Source: Ruminococcus sp. | Lineage (GTDB): Bacteria > Bacillota > Clostridia > Oscillospirales > Acutalibacteraceae | Length of the DNA: 64,000 nucleotides | Direction of reading: 5' to 3' | Assembly (NCBI GenBank): GCA_022779485.1 | Contig: JALFTC010000047.1 | Coordinates: forward strand, 62,001 to 126,000 | Shown here: one piece after another, positions 7,668-15,568 of the stretch | Layout of the letters: the number at the start of each line of letters is the position of its first letter | Numbering within the stretch: the first letter of the stretch is position 1 | Notes under the pieces: model-generated | Database searches by the model: none | Told to the model about the DNA's origin: nothing | Seen by the model: the letters and a program-made list of their open reading frames with translations, nothing else | Made by a program: the position numbers and the translations under genes

Positions 7668-9701
7668 ATGAGAATCGTTGATTTACTAAAATCGGATTGT
7701 ATTGAATTAGGCGTAAAGCTAAATTCAAAGTCCGAAGCAATTGACAAGCTTGTAGCCTTGCACGACAAAGCCGGTAATCTTTTGGACGCTAAGGCTTACA
7801 AAGAGGGAATTTTAGCAAGAGAAAAAAGCGGAACAACAGCCATTGGTGAGGGTATCGCTATTCCTCACGCTAAGAGTGACGCTGTAAAGGCACCTGCACT
7901 TGCAGCTGTAACTGTTCCAAGTGGTGTTGACTATGAGGCAATGGACGGAAAGCCATCCGACCTTATCTTTATGATAGCAGCACCTAACGACGGTGATGTT
8001 CACCTTGAAGTACTTGCAAGACTTATGACAATGCTTATGGACAAAGACTTCAAAAATCAGCTACTTAACGCAAAGGACAAAAAGTCATTCATTAACGCTA
8101 TTGACAGCTTTGAAAAGGTAAAATATCCTGACGAGGCTGCAAAGGCAGTTAATAAGGGCGGTTACAGAATTTTGGCTGTTACAGCCTGTCCAACAGGAAT
8201 TGCCCACACATATATGGCTGCCGAGGCACTTGAAAAAGCAGGTAAGGAGATGAACCTTCCTCTCAAGGCTGAAACAAATGGCTCCGGCGGTGCAAAGAAT
8301 GTACTTACAGCAGAAGAAATTGCAAACTGTGACGGAATTATCGTTGCCGCTGACAAAAATGTTGAGATGGCAAGATTTGACGGAAAGCCTGTTCTTTCTG
8401 TAAAGGTAGCAGACGGTATTCACAAGCCAAAGGAATTGATTGAAAAAATCGAAAGCGGTAGCGTTCCTGTCTATCACCACCACGGTGGCAAGGCTGAATC
8501 CACCTCCGACAGCGGTGAGGGTGCAGGCAGAAAAGTTTACAAGCACCTTATGAACGGTGTTTCCCATATGCTCCCATTCGTTGTTGCAGGCGGTATTTTC
8601 ATTGCAATAGCATTCCTTATTGATACAATCGCAGGTCACGGTGCAACAGGCGGTGGCGCATTTGGTACTATTGAACCGGCAGCAGCTTGGTTCAAGACAA
8701 TCGGTGGTCTTGCCTTTAACCTGATGGTTCCAATTCTTGCAGGCTTTATTGCAATGAGTATTGCCGACAGACCGGGCTTACTTGTTGGTCTTGTAGGCGG
8801 TTTTATGGCTACAAGCGGTTCAACCTTCTTCAATGTTGGCACAAAAGGCTACAATGATATTCTTTTAGGATTAATTGATAAAGTAGCATCAGGCGAAATG
8901 GACATCACTTCCGCTATTGCTCAGGCAACTACTGAAGCTGCTAAAATCGCAGTTACTCCTTCCGGTTTCTTAGGCGGTTTACTTGCCGGTTTTGTTGGCG
9001 GTTATATGATGTACTTCATTATAAAGATTTGCGACAAGCTACCTAACTCCCTTGAGGGTATCAAGCCTGTACTTATCTACCCACTTCTTGGACTTGGCGG
9101 AATTGCAGTAATTATGAATGCTGTTAACCCTGTAATGGGCTGGATTAACACAGGTATGTCAGACGCTCTTACAGCAATGAGCCAGGTTGACGGACTTATG
9201 GTTCCTCTTTGTGCACTTCTCGCCGGTATGATGGCTATTGATATGGGTGGTCCTTTCAACAAGGCAGCTTATGTTTTTGCAACAGGTATGCTTGCATTAC
9301 AGACTGACGCTGCATACGAAATTATGGCAGCAGTTATGATTGGCGGTATGGTACCTCCTATTGCAATCGCACTTTCAAACACATTCTTCAAGAACAGATG
9401 GACAGCAGAAGAAAGAAAGAACTCAACTGTTAACTACATTATGGGTCTTTCATTCATCACAGAGGGTGCAATCCCATATGCAGCAGGTCACCCACTTCAG
9501 GTTATTCCATCCTGTATTGTAGGTTCAGCAAGTGCCGGTGCACTTTCAGCTCTCCTCGGTTGCTCACTTAGAGCACCTCACGGCGGTGTGTTCGTATTTG
9601 CAGTTGTTGGCAACTGGTACTGGTACATCCTCGCTCTTGCAGTTGGTGCAGTAATCGGTATGCTTATGCTTGCATTACTGATGAAGAAAAGGGCAAAATA
9701 A
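7668..9701 (+). CDS. fruA: PTS fructose transporter EIIABC
   Basis: Membrane-bound fructose permease of 677 residues that imports fructose and phosphorylates it to fructose 1-phosphate. The EIIA domain is about 1-150 with active-site His67 in IAIPHAKS. The EIIB domain is about 165-265 with phosphocysteine Cys174 in VTACPTGIAHTYMAAEAL. The EIIC domain is about 290-677, with multiple membrane segments starting at HMLPFVVAGGIFIAIAF and the GAIPYAAGHP-type motif near the C-terminus. A strong ribosome site (AGGAGG) precedes ATG 7668. Phosphoryl groups would come from HPr and enzyme I encoded just downstream. The three-domain fusion is the usual Gram-positive arrangement. Confidence 0.96.
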   Translation: MRIVDLLKSDCIELGVKLNSKSEAIDKLVALHDKAGNLLDAKAYKEGILAREKSGTTAIGEGIAIPHAKSDAVKAPALAAVTVPSGVDYEAMDGKPSDLIFMIAAPNDGDVHLEVLARLMTMLMDKDFKNQLLNAKDKKSFINAIDSFEKVKYPDEAAKAVNKGGYRILAVTACPTGIAHTYMAAEALEKAGKEMNLPLKAETNGSGGAKNVLTAEEIANCDGIIVAADKNVEMARFDGKPVLSVKVADGIHKPKELIEKIESGSVPVYHHHGGKAESTSDSGEGAGRKVYKHLMNGVSHMLPFVVAGGIFIAIAFLIDTIAGHGATGGGAFGTIEPAAAWFKTIGGLAFNLMVPILAGFIAMSIADRPGLLVGLVGGFMATSGSTFFNVGTKGYNDILLGLIDKVASGEMDITSAIAQATTEAAKIAVTPSGFLGGLLAGFVGGYMMYFIIKICDKLPNSLEGIKPVLIYPLLGLGGIAVIMNAVNPVMGWINTGMSDALTAMSQVDGLMVPLCALLAGMMAIDMGGPFNKAAYVFATGMLALQTDAAYEIMAAVMIGGMVPPIAIALSNTFFKNRWTAEERKNSTVNYIMGLSFITEGAIPYAAGHPLQVIPSCIVGSASAGALSALLGCSLRAPHGGVFVFAVVGNWYWYILALAVGAVIGMLMLALLMKKRAK

Positions 9702-9742
9702 ATAAAAAACCACAAAATAACATTTAAAATTCAAATAATATA

Positions 9743-9771
9743 TTGATAATAATCCACTAATATTGTATAAT
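9743..9771 (+). promoter_or_regulatory. Promoter of ptsH
   Basis: TTGATA (9743-9748), 17-bp spacer, TATAAT (9766-9771), 35 bp before ptsH. Indicates that ptsH-ptsI can be transcribed independently of the fructose operon. Confidence 0.65.
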
Positions 9772-9806
9772 ATTTGTGATAGATTTGATTCAAAGGAGCA
9801 ATTATA

Positions 9807-10070
9807 ATGATATCACAAACATTTACTATTACTAATAGTCAAGGTTTTCATATGAGACCTGCCGGAACTTTTACCACTGCTATGGGCAAATACCAAAGCT
9901 CTGTAACCGTTATTAAGGACGGAAACAGAATTGACGGTAAAAGTATTATGAACCTTATTGCGGCTTGTATTAAGTGCGGTACAGAAATCACACTTGAGAT
10001 TGACGGTGCTGACGAAGAGGCAGCAATGAAGGAAGCATCCCAGCTTATTGAAAGCGGTTTCGGCGAATAA
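9807..10070 (+). CDS. ptsH: Phosphocarrier protein HPr
   Basis: Small cytosolic phosphocarrier of 87 residues between enzyme I and all EIIA domains. His15 in SQGFHMRPAG is the phosphoryl acceptor. Ser46 in DGKSIMNL is at the position phosphorylated by HPr kinase in Gram-positive carbon catabolite regulation. Good ribosome site (AAGGAG) and own promoter. It is followed by a strong intergenic hairpin and then ptsI. Confidence 0.97.
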   Translation: MISQTFTITNSQGFHMRPAGTFTTAMGKYQSSVTVIKDGNRIDGKSIMNLIAACIKCGTEITLEIDGADEEAAMKEASQLIESGFGE

Positions 10071-10095
10071 CAAATAAATTATTAGTAGTTATTAA

Positions 10096-10130
10096 AACAG
10101 GAGAATTATTCAGGCAATAATTCTCCTGTT
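10096..10130 (+). other. Perfect hairpin between ptsH and ptsI
   Basis: 15-bp perfect stem AACAGGAGAATTATT / AATAATTCTCCTGTT with loop CAGGC. It is not followed by a T-run, so it is unlikely to be a full terminator. It may be an attenuator, processing site or 3'-end stabiliser that lets HPr be made in excess over enzyme I. Confidence 0.7.
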
Positions 10131-10150
10131 CTCCATATTGAGGTGAAAAT

Positions 10151-11854
10151 ATGCTAAAAGGAATTAACGCATCAGAGGGTATCGGCATTGGCAAGGTTAT
10201 GCTTATTGAGGAGGTTAACCTTGAATACGAGAAGAAGAAAATCACTGATACTCAGGCTGAAATAGAAAGATACCGCAATGCTTTGGACGCTTTTTGCGAA
10301 AAGACCGAAAAGCAGGCGGAGAACATTAAAAATACTGTGGGAGAAAAAGAGGCTGAAATTCTGCTGGGTCATTTGCTTATGATTAAAGACCCCGGAATGA
10401 GCAGTTCTATTGAGGGTAACATCTCAAACGGCAGTTGTGCCGAGGAGGCTGTGGAGCAGGTATGCGATATGTTTATCGGCATATTCTCTATGGCTGATGA
10501 CGAACTGACAAAGCAGAGAGCCTCCGACATTGAAGACATCAAAACAGGACTTATCTCTACCCTACTCGGTAAGGAAGAGGTTGACATTGCATCTGCTCCT
10601 GCGGGAACAGTCCTTGTTGCTAAGGACTTAACACCGTCAATGACCTCTTGCATTATTAAGGAAAACATTGTGGGTATTGTTACGGAAATCGGTGGAAAAA
10701 CAAGCCACTCTGCAATTTTGGCAAGGGCTATGGAAATTCCTGCTGTTTTATCCGTTGACAATGCTTCACAGATACTTAAAAACGGTGATGAAATAATCGT
10801 TGACGGCAGTCACGGTGAGGTAATCGAAAACCCAAGTGTAGGTGAAATCTCTGCCTACAAGGACAAAACTCTCCTATTTAAAAAGGAAAAGGAAGAACTT
10901 AAGAAATTCTTGGGCAAGGAAACTGTTACAGCAGACGGTGTTAAGGTAGAGCTTTGCTGTAACATTGGCAAGCCTGACGACGCAGACGCTGTTATCTCAA
11001 AAACAGGTGAGGGTGTGGGACTTTTCAGAACAGAGTTCCTATATATGGACAGCACCTCACAGCCAAGCGAGGATGAACAGTTTGAGGCGTACAAGAAAAC
11101 TGTACTAAAGCTTGGTGACAAGCCTCTCATTATCCGTACACTTGATGTTGGCGGTGACAAGGACATTCCTTACCTTGGACTAAACAAAGAGGACAACCCA
11201 TTTATGGGCTTTAGAGCTGTCAGGTACTGCCTTAACAGACCTGACATTTACAAGCCACAGCTTAGGGCTTTGTTAAGGGCAAGCGCCTTTGGCAACATTA
11301 AGATTATGGTTCCCCTTGTAACCTGTCTTGAAGAATTCACCGGTGTAAAAACACTGATAAAGGAGATTATGGCTGACCTTGACAATGAGGGAATAGCATA
11401 CAACAAGGATATTGAAATCGGTGTTATGATAGAAACCCCTGCCGCCGCAGTTATTGCAGATGTTTTGGCACAGGAGGCTGACTTCTTCTCAATCGGCACC
11501 AACGACCTTACAGGCTACACAATGGCTGTTGACAGAGGAAACCCTGATGTTGCCTACCTCTATTCCCCATTCCAGCCTGCTGTATTAAGAATGATTAAAA
11601 AGACCATTGAGGACGGCAACGCAAACCACATCCCTGTTGGTATGTGCGGTGAGGCTGCTGCCGACCCACTGCTTATTCCAATACTTTTGGCATTCGGCTT
11701 GGACGAATTTTCCGTCAGTGCAACATCTGTTTTAAAGACAAGGAAAATCATCTCACTTTGGAGTAAAAAAGAGGCTTTGGAAGTTGCCAAGAAGGCTATG
11801 ACGCTGAAAACAGAAAAAGAGGTTGTTGAGTACCTCACCTCTGTTGCAAAGTAA
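10151..11854 (+). CDS. ptsI: PTS enzyme I (phosphoenolpyruvate-protein phosphotransferase)
   Basis: Cytosolic enzyme of 567 residues that takes the phosphoryl group from phosphoenolpyruvate and passes it to HPr. The active-site histidine is His186 in GGKTSHSAILARAMEIPAV. The PEP-binding TIM-barrel half follows with GVGLFRTEFLY, IRTLDVGGDKDIPYL, MVPLVT, FFSIGTNDLTGYTMAVDR and the conserved Cys in IPVGMCGEAAADP. Length matches the family. Ribosome site TGAGGTG precedes ATG 10151. It forms the general PTS with the adjacent ptsH. Confidence 0.97.
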   Translation: MLKGINASEGIGIGKVMLIEEVNLEYEKKKITDTQAEIERYRNALDAFCEKTEKQAENIKNTVGEKEAEILLGHLLMIKDPGMSSSIEGNISNGSCAEEAVEQVCDMFIGIFSMADDELTKQRASDIEDIKTGLISTLLGKEEVDIASAPAGTVLVAKDLTPSMTSCIIKENIVGIVTEIGGKTSHSAILARAMEIPAVLSVDNASQILKNGDEIIVDGSHGEVIENPSVGEISAYKDKTLLFKKEKEELKKFLGKETVTADGVKVELCCNIGKPDDADAVISKTGEGVGLFRTEFLYMDSTSQPSEDEQFEAYKKTVLKLGDKPLIIRTLDVGGDKDIPYLGLNKEDNPFMGFRAVRYCLNRPDIYKPQLRALLRASAFGNIKIMVPLVTCLEEFTGVKTLIKEIMADLDNEGIAYNKDIEIGVMIETPAAAVIADVLAQEADFFSIGTNDLTGYTMAVDRGNPDVAYLYSPFQPAVLRMIKKTIEDGNANHIPVGMCGEAAADPLLIPILLAFGLDEFSVSATSVLKTRKIISLWSKKEALEVAKKAMTLKTEKEVVEYLTSVAK

Positions 11855-11875
11855 ATGCAAGGTAAATGTGTAACC

Positions 11876-11914
11876 ACATATAGGGTGTATCAAGTGATAT
11901 GCCCTATATGTTTA
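11876..11914 (+). terminator. Putative terminator after ptsI
   Basis: Perfect 10-bp inverted repeat ACATATAGGG / CCCTATATGT (11876-11885 and 11902-11911) with a 16-nt, partly pairing loop and a short T-run. T-run is weak. Confidence 0.5.
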
Positions 11915-11968
11915 CGATAAAAAATTGTCAAAAATATGCAATTTCATACAAATTCCATATAAATATAC

Positions 11969-12014
11969 CCCTAATTTTATTGACAAAAGGTATTAAAATG
12001 GTGTAAAATTAGGG
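11969..12014 (+). promoter_or_regulatory. nfnAB promoter bracketed by an 11-bp inverted repeat
   Basis: TTGACA (11980-11985), 18-bp spacer, TAAAAT (12004-12009). A perfect inverted repeat CCCTAATTTTA (11969-11979) / TAAAATTAGGG (12004-12014) brackets the promoter: the left arm abuts the -35 and the right arm contains the -10. Since transcription should begin near 12016, the repeat is not an RNA hairpin and looks like a paired operator. Confidence 0.6.
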
Positions 12015-12048
12015 TATGGTAAAAAACTATGTAAGGAAGTATATACAT

Positions 12049-12891
12049 ATGTACAAAATTCTTAAAAAAGAGGTGCTCAACCCTACCGTTACAAAGATGG
12101 TTATTGACGCACCGCTAATCGCAAAAAAAGCAGAACCGGGTCAGTTTGTTATTCTCAGAACTGACGCAGACGGTGAGAGAATTCCTCTAACCGTTGCTGA
12201 TTACGACAGAGAAAATGGCACAGTTACAATTATTTTCCAAATTGTTGGTGCTACAACTAATCAGCTAAACACCTTTAACGAGGGCGACTACATTCAGGAC
12301 TTTGTTGGACCTCTTGGCACACCAACCAAAACAGAGGGTCTAAAGAAGGTTGCTGTTGTAGGCGGTGGCGTAGGATGTGCTATCGCATACCCTGTTACCA
12401 AAAAGCTCTATGAGATGGGTGTTGAAGTTCACTCAATCGTTGGCTTTAGAAACAAGGACCTTGTTATCCTTGAGGATGAGTTCAAGAGTCACTCAAATGT
12501 ATTTAAGCTTATGACTGACGACGGCTCCTACGGTGAAAAGGGTCTTGTTACAAATGCACTTGAACAGCTTATTGAAGAGGGCAACACATATGACGAGGTT
12601 ATCACAATCGGTCCATTGATTATGATGAAATTCGTTAGTCTGCTCACTAAAAAGCACGACATCAAAACTGTTGTTTCAATGAACCCAATTATGATTGACG
12701 GAACAGGTATGTGCGGTGGTTGCAGACTTACAGTTGGCGGAGAAACAAAATTCGCCTGTGTTGACGGTCCTGACTTTGACGGTCACAAGGTTGACTTTGA
12801 CGAGGCTATCAAGAGAGGTCAGATGTACAAGGACTTTGAAAGACACGCTTACGAAGAAAGCTGTAACCTTCTAAATAAGGAGGTAAAATAA
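12049..12891 (+). CDS. nfnA: NfnA-like FAD/[2Fe-2S] subunit of NADH-dependent ferredoxin:NADP oxidoreductase
   Basis: Small subunit (280 residues) of a cytosolic electron-bifurcating transhydrogenase that couples NADPH oxidation to NAD and ferredoxin reduction, or the reverse. A ferredoxin-reductase-type FAD domain (about 1-95, with GQFVILRTD and IPLTVAD) precedes an NAD-binding domain with VAVVGGGVGCAIAYPV (about 100-115). The C-terminal [2Fe-2S] region shows GTGMCGGCRLTV and FACVDGPDFDGH. ATG 12049 is chosen because AAGGAAG lies just upstream and the predicted transcription start is about 12016; an ATG at 12016 would have no leader. The gene is followed 1 bp later by the large subunit. An alternative annotation would be a dihydroorotate or sulfide dehydrogenase electron-transfer subunit; the partner gene favours Nfn. 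Confidence 0.85.
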   Translation: MYKILKKEVLNPTVTKMVIDAPLIAKKAEPGQFVILRTDADGERIPLTVADYDRENGTVTIIFQIVGATTNQLNTFNEGDYIQDFVGPLGTPTKTEGLKKVAVVGGGVGCAIAYPVTKKLYEMGVEVHSIVGFRNKDLVILEDEFKSHSNVFKLMTDDGSYGEKGLVTNALEQLIEEGNTYDEVITIGPLIMMKFVSLLTKKHDIKTVVSMNPIMIDGTGMCGGCRLTVGGETKFACVDGPDFDGHKVDFDEAIKRGQMYKDFERHAYEESCNLLNKEVK

Positions 12892-12892
12892 G

Positions 12893-14278
12893 ATGCCAAA
12901 TATGAAAATTCCAAGAACAGAAATGCCACAGCAGGACCCACAGGTTAGGGCAAGAAACTTTTTAGAGGTTGCCACAGGCTACACAATGCAGATGGCTCTT
13001 GACGAGGCAAGCAGATGCCTTAACTGTAAGCACAAGCCTTGCGTAGCAGGCTGTCCTGTTAACATTGACATTCCTGACTTTATTCAGAAGATTAACGAAG
13101 AAAACCTTGAGGGCGCTTATCAGGTAATCAGCGAAAGCTCCTCCCTGCCTGCAGTCTGCGGTAGAGTTTGTCCTCAGGAGTCACAGTGTGAAGCAAAGTG
13201 TGTTCGTGGCATTAAGACAGAGCCTGTTGCAATCGGCAGACTTGAAAGATTTGTTGCTGACTACCACAACGAGCATAACACAGAAAAGGCTGTTAAGCCT
13301 GAATCTAACGGTCACAAGGTTGCTGTTATCGGCAGTGGTCCAAGCGGTCTTACCTGTGCAGGCGACCTCGCAAAGAAGGGCTACGAGGTTACTATCTTTG
13401 AGGCTCTCCACACAGCAGGCGGTGTTTTGCAGTACGGTATTCCTGAATTCAGACTTCCAAAGGCTATTGTTAACAAGGAGGTTGACAACCTAAAGGATTT
13501 AGGTGTTGATGTTCAGACAAATATGGTTATCGGTAAGGTACTCTCTATTGATGAGCTTATGGATATGGGCTATGAGGCTGTATTTATCGGCAGCGGTGCA
13601 GGACTTCCAAGATTTATGAATATCCCGGGTGAAAACCTTAACGGTGTATATTCAGCTAACGAATTCCTCACAAGAGTTAACCTTATGAAGGCATACAGGG
13701 GCGACAGCCCAACACCAATTATGCACGCAAAGAGAGTTGCTGTTGTAGGCGGCGGTAATGTTGCAATGGACGCTGCAAGATCAGCTTTAAGACTTGGTGC
13801 TGAAGAGGTTAACATCATTTACAGAAGATCCGAAAACGAGCTGCCTGCAAGAGCAGAGGAAGTTCATCACGCTAAGGAAGAGGGCATCATCTTCCGCACA
13901 CTCACCAACCCAACAGAGATTATCGGTGACGAGAATGACGCTGTAACAGGCATCAAGTGTGTTGAGATGGAGCTTGGCGAGCCTGACGCAAGCGGAAGAA
14001 GAAGACCTGTTGTAAAGGCAGACTCCGAGTTTACAATTCCTATGGACTGTGTAATTATGTCAATCGGTACCTCCCCTAACCCACTTATCAAGCAGACAAC
14101 TGAGGGACTTGACACTCAAACCTGGGGCGGAATTATTGCTGATGACGACGGACTTACAAGCCGACCATTCGTATATGCCGGCGGTGACGCTGTAACAGGT
14201 GCCGCTACTGTTATCCTGGCTATGGGTGCCGGTAAAAAGGCAGCCGCAGCTATTGACGAGGCTATTCAGAATAAGTAA
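12893..14278 (+). CDS. nfnB: NfnB-like large subunit (often annotated gltA, glutamate synthase small chain-like)
   Basis: Large subunit (461 residues) of the NfnAB complex, carrying two [4Fe-4S] clusters, FAD and an NADP site. Cysteine clusters sit near the N-terminus: CLNCKHKPCVAGCP and CGRVCPQESQCEAKC. The FAD motif VAVIGSGPSGLTCAGDLA is at about residues 143-160. The NADP motif VAVVGGGNVAMDAARSALRLG is followed by the acidic/arginine region YRRSENELPAR. The C-terminal GGDAVTGAATVILAMGAGKKAA is typical. It has the fold of the glutamate synthase beta chain, but there is no alpha chain nearby; pairing with the upstream FAD/[2Fe-2S] protein supports Nfn. Confidence 0.88.
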   Translation: MPNMKIPRTEMPQQDPQVRARNFLEVATGYTMQMALDEASRCLNCKHKPCVAGCPVNIDIPDFIQKINEENLEGAYQVISESSSLPAVCGRVCPQESQCEAKCVRGIKTEPVAIGRLERFVADYHNEHNTEKAVKPESNGHKVAVIGSGPSGLTCAGDLAKKGYEVTIFEALHTAGGVLQYGIPEFRLPKAIVNKEVDNLKDLGVDVQTNMVIGKVLSIDELMDMGYEAVFIGSGAGLPRFMNIPGENLNGVYSANEFLTRVNLMKAYRGDSPTPIMHAKRVAVVGGGNVAMDAARSALRLGAEEVNIIYRRSENELPARAEEVHHAKEEGIIFRTLTNPTEIIGDENDAVTGIKCVEMELGEPDASGRRRPVVKADSEFTIPMDCVIMSIGTSPNPLIKQTTEGLDTQTWGGIIADDDGLTSRPFVYAGGDAVTGAATVILAMGAGKKAAAAIDEAIQNK

Positions 14279-14301
14279 TTATTCCATACAAGAATAATTT
14301 A

Positions 14302-14331
14302 TGCCGACTGTTTTATGCAGTCGGCATTTTT
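14302..14331 (+). terminator. Terminator after nfnAB
   Basis: Perfect 9-bp stem TGCCGACTG / CAGTCGGCA with 7-nt loop followed by TTTTT. Confidence 0.92.
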
Positions 14332-14388
14332 GTCACAGGCAGCCTCCATCGGATGAGCAATGTCGTCAACTTAAGAAAATCCACCACC

Positions 14389-14560
14389 CTGTCATTCCGA
14401 GCGACCGACTGTCATTCCGAGCTTGTCGAGGAATCCCCTGCCTTTAGCAACCATTTTGTTAGAGAAATCAATACTTTCATATTACCTGATAGTGTCGACT
14501 AAGGCACTACTGCTATCCTTTCAGATTCCTCGGTCACTTCGTTCCCTCGGAATGACTGAG
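14389..14560. repeat. Palindromic interspersed-repeat-like element (TCATTCCGAG family)
   Basis: The 14-mer CTGTCATTCCGAGC occurs twice in tandem (14389-14402, 14409-14422), followed by GAGGAATC. About 85 bp further the sequence returns in inverted form: GATTCCTC ... CTCGGAATGA (14523-14555). The arms therefore form long imperfect terminal inverted repeats around an AT-rich centre, as in REP or MITE-like elements. No transposase is present. The right arm overlaps the 3' end of the small membrane protein gene. Confidence 0.7.
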
Positions 14561-14938
14561 TTTCGCAACGGAGTGTATTTTCTTTGTGAGAAAATTAATG
14601 GGTATGCACAAGAATCCCCAAAGGGTGCTGTACACAAGGCACACCTGTCCAAGAAGATTAAATGGCATACTGCTGTAATTCCACACATTCATATGAAAAA
14701 CAAGGTTTACAAAGCACCCAACCGTAAATTCAAGTGTTGTTATTAGTATTGCTCCTGCGACACATTTTTCTAACAGAGAATAATCTTTCATTAGATTAAA
14801 CAGCTTGTAAAGGGACAAAAAGCAAACTCCGCCCAGTAACACCATTGTATAGTGGGTGTAGCCCCTCCACAAAATTTCTATCAGAGAATAGGACACTCCG
14901 CCAAGCAAAAACACCACTGTATCCCATTTTATACACAT
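14534..14938 (-). CDS. Small integral membrane protein, PF06541-like (CmpB-type putative ABC transporter permease)
   Basis: Membrane protein of about 134 residues with four hydrophobic segments. It resembles the Clostridia family called putative ABC-transporter type IV (PF06541); blocks GGVCFLSLYKL, MKDYSLLEKCVAGA and LLGQVCLVYSTLWGFLCIP fit. Function is unknown and no ATPase gene is adjacent. ATG 14938 is preferred (GGTGA 5 nt upstream); in-frame GTGs at 14950 and 14947 lie inside a terminator stem. The last codons (LSHSEGTK and the stop) are supplied by an arm of the palindromic repeat, so the native C-terminus may have been replaced. Confidence 0.6.
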   Translation of the reverse strand: MCIKWDTVVFLLGGVSYSLIEILWRGYTHYTMVLLGGVCFLSLYKLFNLMKDYSLLEKCVAGAILITTLEFTVGCFVNLVFHMNVWNYSSMPFNLLGQVCLVYSTLWGFLCIPINFLTKKIHSVAKLSHSEGTK

Positions 14939-14976
14939 AAAAATCACCACATTTAGTTTTGTCTAAAGTGGTGATT
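14936..14976 (-). terminator. Terminator of the der-rnmV operon
   Basis: Stem AAATCACCAC (14941-14950) plus TTTAG pairing with CTAAAGTGGTGATTT (one bulged base), followed on the minus strand by a T-run. It sits 5 bp after rnmV and overlaps the start region of the downstream membrane protein gene. Confidence 0.75.
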
Positions 14977-14980
14977 TTTA

Positions 14981-15568
14981 TTATTCCATATCGTTTAAAA
15001 GTTTTTCCAGATCACTCTTTGTAACAAGGACATTTAGTGCTGTGAGCATTGCACCTGTGGAAAGGTAGGTTGGCATTTTGAAATGCTTTAGCACCTTTTC
15101 ACGCTTTTCCTTTGAATTTGGTCTGCCTGTTAAACCCAGTTCGAAAAAGTCACTTTTAGTTATCTCAGAAATTCTGTGGGGTACTTCTCCCTCTATTGTT
15201 GCATTTGATTTTTTTATTGCAGAGATTATCTCCCTGTCCTCTATCCCCTCAACTCCAAGGATACCCTCCTTTGAGGGCTTTGCCTTTCGCTTTTCTTTGC
15301 CCTTTAGCTGAGGTATGTAGCACTGCTTAATATTCTTTTCTGGAATAATTCCCTTTAGGAAATTTCTGATTACAAAGCCGGCAGAGTCGCTGTCGGTTAT
15401 TATCAGTATGCCCCTTTTTTCTGCCAGTTGTCTTATTAATGACTGCTTTTCTTTATCCTTAAAAATTCTAAAGCCGTTTGTTTCTATTATTGGTGCGTCA
15501 ATTATTCCGCTAAGCTTGATTTTGTCGTATCTACCCTCAACAATAACAGCCTCTTTGATTTTAAGCAT
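14981..15568 (-). CDS. rnmV: Ribonuclease M5 (Toprim)
   Basis: Toprim endonuclease of 195 residues that matures the ends of 5S rRNA precursor. The Toprim glutamate motif VIVEGRYDK (about 9-17) and the DxD motif ITDSDSAGF (about 57-65) are present. The C-terminal part (LGLTGRPNSKEKREKVLKHF) matches the DUF4093-type RNase M5 C-terminus. It overlaps holA by 8 bp and is the last gene of the der operon. Confidence 0.88.
   Translation of the reverse strand: MLKIKEAVIVEGRYDKIKLSGIIDAPIIETNGFRIFKDKEKQSLIRQLAEKRGILIITDSDSAGFVIRNFLKGIIPEKNIKQCYIPQLKGKEKRKAKPSKEGILGVEGIEDREIISAIKKSNATIEGEVPHRISEITKSDFFELGLTGRPNSKEKREKVLKHFKMPTYLSTGAMLTALNVLVTKSDLEKLLNDME

Noticed and set aside
8085..8639. 184-codon frame antisense to fruA
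   Set aside because: Shadow of a conserved PTS gene.
14423..14746. Plus-strand frame across the palindromic repeat
   Set aside because: Covers the repeat and the antisense of the PF06541-like gene; no start signals.
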